Assembly: GCF_001556865.1 (NCBI RefSeq)
Contig: NZ_LSJY01000106.1
Span: 1 to 35,943 of the forward strand
DNA length: 35,943 nt
Direction of reading: 5' to 3'
From: Sphingobium sp. CCH11-B1
GTDB taxonomy: Bacteria > Pseudomonadota > Alphaproteobacteria > Sphingomonadales > Sphingomonadaceae
Positions 33,151 to 35,943 of this stretch are shown in pieces. Under the pieces are notes generated by a model, which did no database searches, was not told the DNA's origin, and saw nothing but the letters and a program-made list of their open reading frames with translations. Numbering within the stretch: the first letter of the stretch is position 1; each line of letters begins with the position of its first letter. The translations under genes were made by a program, and so were the position numbers.

Positions 33151-34935
33151 ATGGCCGGCGCGATCAACCCACAAAGTTTCAGCGACTCCCTCGTCATCCT
33201 GGGCGCGGCGGGGCTCGTCATCCCCGGCTTCGCGCGCTTCCGGATCAGCCCGGTCATCGGATTCATCCTCGTCGGCCTTGCCGTGGGCCCTGCGGGGCTC
33301 GGCGCCTTGGTCGGGCAATATCCCTGGCTCTACCATGTCACCATCTCCAATCGCGAGGCGATCGAACCCTTCGCGGAGCTGGGCGTCATATTGCTGCTCT
33401 TCTCCATCGGCCTTGAACTCAGCTTCCGCCGATTGTGGACGATGCGCACGCAAGTGTTCGGCGTGGGCGCGGCGGAGTTGATCGGTAGCGGCCTGCTCAT
33501 CGCGCTCGGCCTATACCTGCTTGGCCAACCTCCCGCCGGTGCGATCGGCCTTGGCCTTGCGCTGGCGCTGTCATCCACCGCCGTCGTATTGCCCATGGTC
33601 GGTACGCAAAGCGCGGTCGGGCGATCGGCCTTCTCGATGCTCCTGTTCGAGGATCTGGCGCTCGTCCCCATCATCTTCATGCTGGGCGCGCTGGCTCCGT
33701 CCGTCGCCACCAGCCCGGAGGGCGCGTGGGGCGAACTCGCCAACACCTTGCTGAAGGGCGGCATTACCATCGCCATCATGCTGGTGCTGGGCCGGCTGTT
33801 CCTGCCCCATGTCTTCAGCCAGGCTGCGCGTACCAAAAGTCCCGAAGTGTTCCTCGCCGCCAGTCTGTTGGTGGTCATCGTCTCCAGCCTGGCGACGTCC
33901 ATCGCCGGTCTTTCGCCCATCGTCGGTGCGCTGCTCGCCGGGCTCCTGATCGCGGAGACCGACTATCATGGCGAGGTTGAGGTGATGACCGCCCCCTTCA
34001 AAGGGCTGGCGCTCGGCGTCTTCCTCATCACGGTGGGCATGAGCCTGGACATCCGCGTCATCCTCGCCAATTGGCCCAGCCTTCTCCTGGCGGTGGTCGG
34101 CGTCGTGCTGGCCAAGACGCTCGTGACAGCAGCGCTCCTCTACATCACCGGCGCGCGCAAGGGCATGGCGATGGAAGTCGGGCTGCTGATGTCCAGCCCG
34201 TCCGAAACCACGCTGATCGTGCTGTCGGCCGCGGCAGCGGCGCAGCTCATCCTCCCTTCCACCGCTGCCTTCTGGCAGATCGTCACCGCCATCGGCCTCA
34301 CCATCACGCCTCTGCTCGCGCGCATCGGCCATGACATCGCGCGCCGGCTGGAAATGGCGCTGGGCGAGGATCGGGCGGAGATCGGCGAGGAACAGACCGA
34401 AGCCGCGGCCGTGGTCATCGGGTTCGGGCGAGTGGGCCACATGGTATGCGATCTGCTCAAGACCCATGGCCAGCGCTTCATCGTGGTCGAATCAGATCCG
34501 GACGTTGTGGCGGAGGCACGGCGGCTCGGCTACCCGATCCTCTTCGGCGATGTGTCCCGCACGGAAATGCTGGACAAGCTCCGCCTTGGCCACGCCCGCG
34601 CGCTCATCCTGACCATGGACGATCCGGTGCTGTCGATCCGCGTCACGAAACGGGTGCGCGGCTGGGTACCCGATCTGCCGATCATCGCCCGCGCGCGCGA
34701 TACCGACCATGCCGCACAGCTCTACAGGGCGGGCGCCAGCGATGCCGTGCCTGAAACGCTGGAAAGCTCGCTGCAACTGGCCGAGACCGCGCTGGTCGAT
34801 CTGGGCGTGGCAATGGGGCCTGTCATTGCGTCGATCCATCAGATGCGCGAAGATCTGCGCGTCGGCATCAAGGATGCGGCCGAGATGGACACGGCGCCCA
34901 AGCTACGCCGGCTGCGCGCCGACGAGGTCGGCTGA
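33151..34935 (+). CDS. CPA2-type monovalent cation:proton antiporter with RCK domain (KefB-like)
   Basis: This 594-residue protein has about 12-13 membrane helices (to about residue 395) of the Na+/H+ exchanger fold, and a C-terminal TrkA-N/RCK NAD-binding domain starting near residue 415 (VVIGFGRVGHMVCDLL). Family-typical segments are FAELGVILLLFSIGLELSF, ALSSTAVVLPML-like helices and LLFEDLALVPIIF. KefB/KefC relatives export K+ in exchange for protons and are gated by ligands on the RCK domain. Which ion this one moves is not shown. No KefF/KefG ancillary gene is nearby. It is convergent with glsA, with 3 nt between the stops. Confidence 0.88.
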   Translation: MAGAINPQSFSDSLVILGAAGLVIPGFARFRISPVIGFILVGLAVGPAGLGALVGQYPWLYHVTISNREAIEPFAELGVILLLFSIGLELSFRRLWTMRTQVFGVGAAELIGSGLLIALGLYLLGQPPAGAIGLGLALALSSTAVVLPMVGTQSAVGRSAFSMLLFEDLALVPIIFMLGALAPSVATSPEGAWGELANTLLKGGITIAIMLVLGRLFLPHVFSQAARTKSPEVFLAASLLVVIVSSLATSIAGLSPIVGALLAGLLIAETDYHGEVEVMTAPFKGLALGVFLITVGMSLDIRVILANWPSLLLAVVGVVLAKTLVTAALLYITGARKGMAMEVGLLMSSPSETTLIVLSAAAAAQLILPSTAAFWQIVTAIGLTITPLLARIGHDIARRLEMALGEDRAEIGEEQTEAAAVVIGFGRVGHMVCDLLKTHGQRFIVVESDPDVVAEARRLGYPILFGDVSRTEMLDKLRLGHARALILTMDDPVLSIRVTKRVRGWVPDLPIIARARDTDHAAQLYRAGASDAVPETLESSLQLAETALVDLGVAMGPVIASIHQMREDLRVGIKDAAEMDTAPKLRRLRADEVG

Positions 34936-34938
34936 CGC

Positions 34939-35880
34939 TCAGGCCTCTGGCGGACTGAACACCGACCAGCCAGTGCGCTGCGCCAGCATTTCCAGCGCCC
35001 GCGTGCCCAGATGACTGTTGCCCGAGGCGCTGAGACCAGGGGACCAGACCGCGATCGACGCGCGGCCGGGCACGATCCCGAGGATGCCGCCGCCTACACC
35101 GGACTTGCTGGGGATGCCGACGCGAAAGGCGAAGTCGCCCGATGCGTCATATTGGCCGCAAGTCAGCATCAACGCATTGATCCGCCGCGCGCGACCGGGC
35201 GACACGACCCGCCCGCCGTCTGGATGTCGCCCGTTCAACATCAGGTAGCGCCCCGCCAGGGCCAGCTGCCGGCAACTCATCTCGATCGCGCATTGATGGA
35301 CGTAGAGGCCAAGCACCAGGTCGACCATGTGGCGAATATTGCCGAAGGCGCGCATATAGTTGGCGAGCGCGACATTGCGGAACCCCGTCGCCGTCTCGGA
35401 CGCCGCAACGTCGCCATTGATGGCGATGCTGTCGTCTCCGGCGAGATAGCGGATGAAGCGCAACATTTCCCCGATGGCGACGCGCGGCTGATAACCGCCC
35501 AGATTGACGTCCGACACCACGATCGCACCGGCATTGATGAAGGGATTGCGGGGAATCCCCCGCTCCTGCTCCAGTTGCACGATGGAGTTGAAGGCATTGC
35601 CCGACGGTTCCCGCCCCACCCGGTCCCATAGCTGGTCACCCACTTTCCCCAGCGCCAACGTCAGCGCGAACACCTTGGAAATGGACTGGATCGAAAATCC
35701 GGTATCGGCGTCGCCGCCAACAAGCATCCGGCCGTCTGCGGTCGCGATGGCGATGCCGAACTGCGCCGGATCGACCTTGGCCAATTCGGGGATGTAGCTC
35801 GCCACCTCGCCCCGATCCTCGGCGCGCGCCAGGGTAGCGGCAATGTCGGCGACGATGGCGGACAGGTCGGCCTGCGGCAT
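34939..35880 (-). CDS. glsA: Glutaminase A
   Basis: This 313-residue serine-dependent glutaminase of the beta-lactamase-like fold converts glutamine to glutamate and ammonia. The catalytic S-x-x-K is Ser66-Ile-Ser-Lys69 ([12 protein letters not shown]). [10 protein letters not shown], the SETATGFRN segment and [13 protein letters not shown] are family signatures. ATG 35880 is chosen because GGAAGAG lies about 8 nt upstream; an upstream in-frame start would add 13 non-family residues. The promoter region is cut by the window edge (35881-35943). Confidence 0.94.
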   Translation of the reverse strand: MPQADLSAIVADIAATLARAEDRGEVASYIPELAKVDPAQFGIAIATADGRMLVGGDADTGFSIQSISKVFALTLALGKVGDQLWDRVGREPSGNAFNSIVQLEQERGIPRNPFINAGAIVVSDVNLGGYQPRVAIGEMLRFIRYLAGDDSIAINGDVAASETATGFRNVALANYMRAFGNIRHMVDLVLGLYVHQCAIEMSCRQLALAGRYLMLNGRHPDGGRVVSPGRARRINALMLTCGQYDASGDFAFRVGIPSKSGVGGGILGIVPGRASIAVWSPGLSASGNSHLGTRALEMLAQRTGWSVFSPPEA

Positions 35881-35943
35881 CACGCTGTCTCTTCCCCCTT
35901 CGCTTCGCCCTGTTGCCAAGGCTCAGCCTTAACCTGTCCCGCC

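Overview
The window looks like chromosomal DNA of an alphaproteobacterium of the order Sphingomonadales (Sphingobium/Sphingomonas-like). This rests on the high GC content, the gene content (class II aroA, FYDLN acidic zinc-ribbon protein, AmpG-type permease, trpF-trpB-trpA-accD-folC order) and the frequent GTGA/ATGA start-stop overlaps. Genus is an inference; no 16S gene is present.

Positions 1-2624 are the decayed edge of an integrated mobile element abutting the 3' end of a tRNA-Ile2(CAT) gene at 2625-2700. Reading away from the tRNA on the minus strand there are four GATACCCC repeats, a 25-codon stub of a P4-type integrase, a 5'-truncated and frameshifted MobF-type relaxase/helicase, a conjugation-type lytic transglycosylase, and a frameshifted N-terminal piece of a Tn3-family transposase that runs to the window edge.

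Positions 2731-9115 hold a polysaccharide deacetylase, a histidine kinase with a degenerate ATP-binding domain, a divergently transcribed Lrp/AsnC regulator, and a tandem pair of paralogous exported TPR-like proteins. Positions 9116-14206 hold gyrA (TTG start), a DUF952 protein, a GT2/GT21-type membrane glycosyltransferase and a divergent LpxL-like acyltransferase.

Positions 14235-19227 are a tryptophan / fatty-acid / folate cluster, trpF-trpB-trpA-accD-folC. trpA is broken by an apparent internal deletion with frameshift. Positions 19294-24440 carry a small Cys-rich conserved protein, an ampG-like permease, a single-domain response regulator, an RluB-type pseudouridine synthase with a long basic low-complexity leader, rsmD, a Pro-rich exported protein and a GFA-family protein.

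Positions 24555-27870 hold uvrD/pcrA, a lower-GC nucleotidyltransferase and two identical tRNA-Ala(GGC) genes. Positions 27878-32926 hold the FYDLN protein and the classic aroA-cmk-rpsA-ihfB cluster, with a tiny membrane-protein gene wedged between aroA and cmk by 4-nt overlaps on both sides. The window ends with tRNA-Leu(TAA), a CPA2-type cation/proton antiporter with an RCK domain, and glutaminase glsA.

Most of the window is ordinary housekeeping DNA. I see no convincing new defence or mobile system. The points most worth checking are the layered mobile-element junction at the tRNA, the broken trpA, the degenerate kinase and the tandem exported TPR pair.
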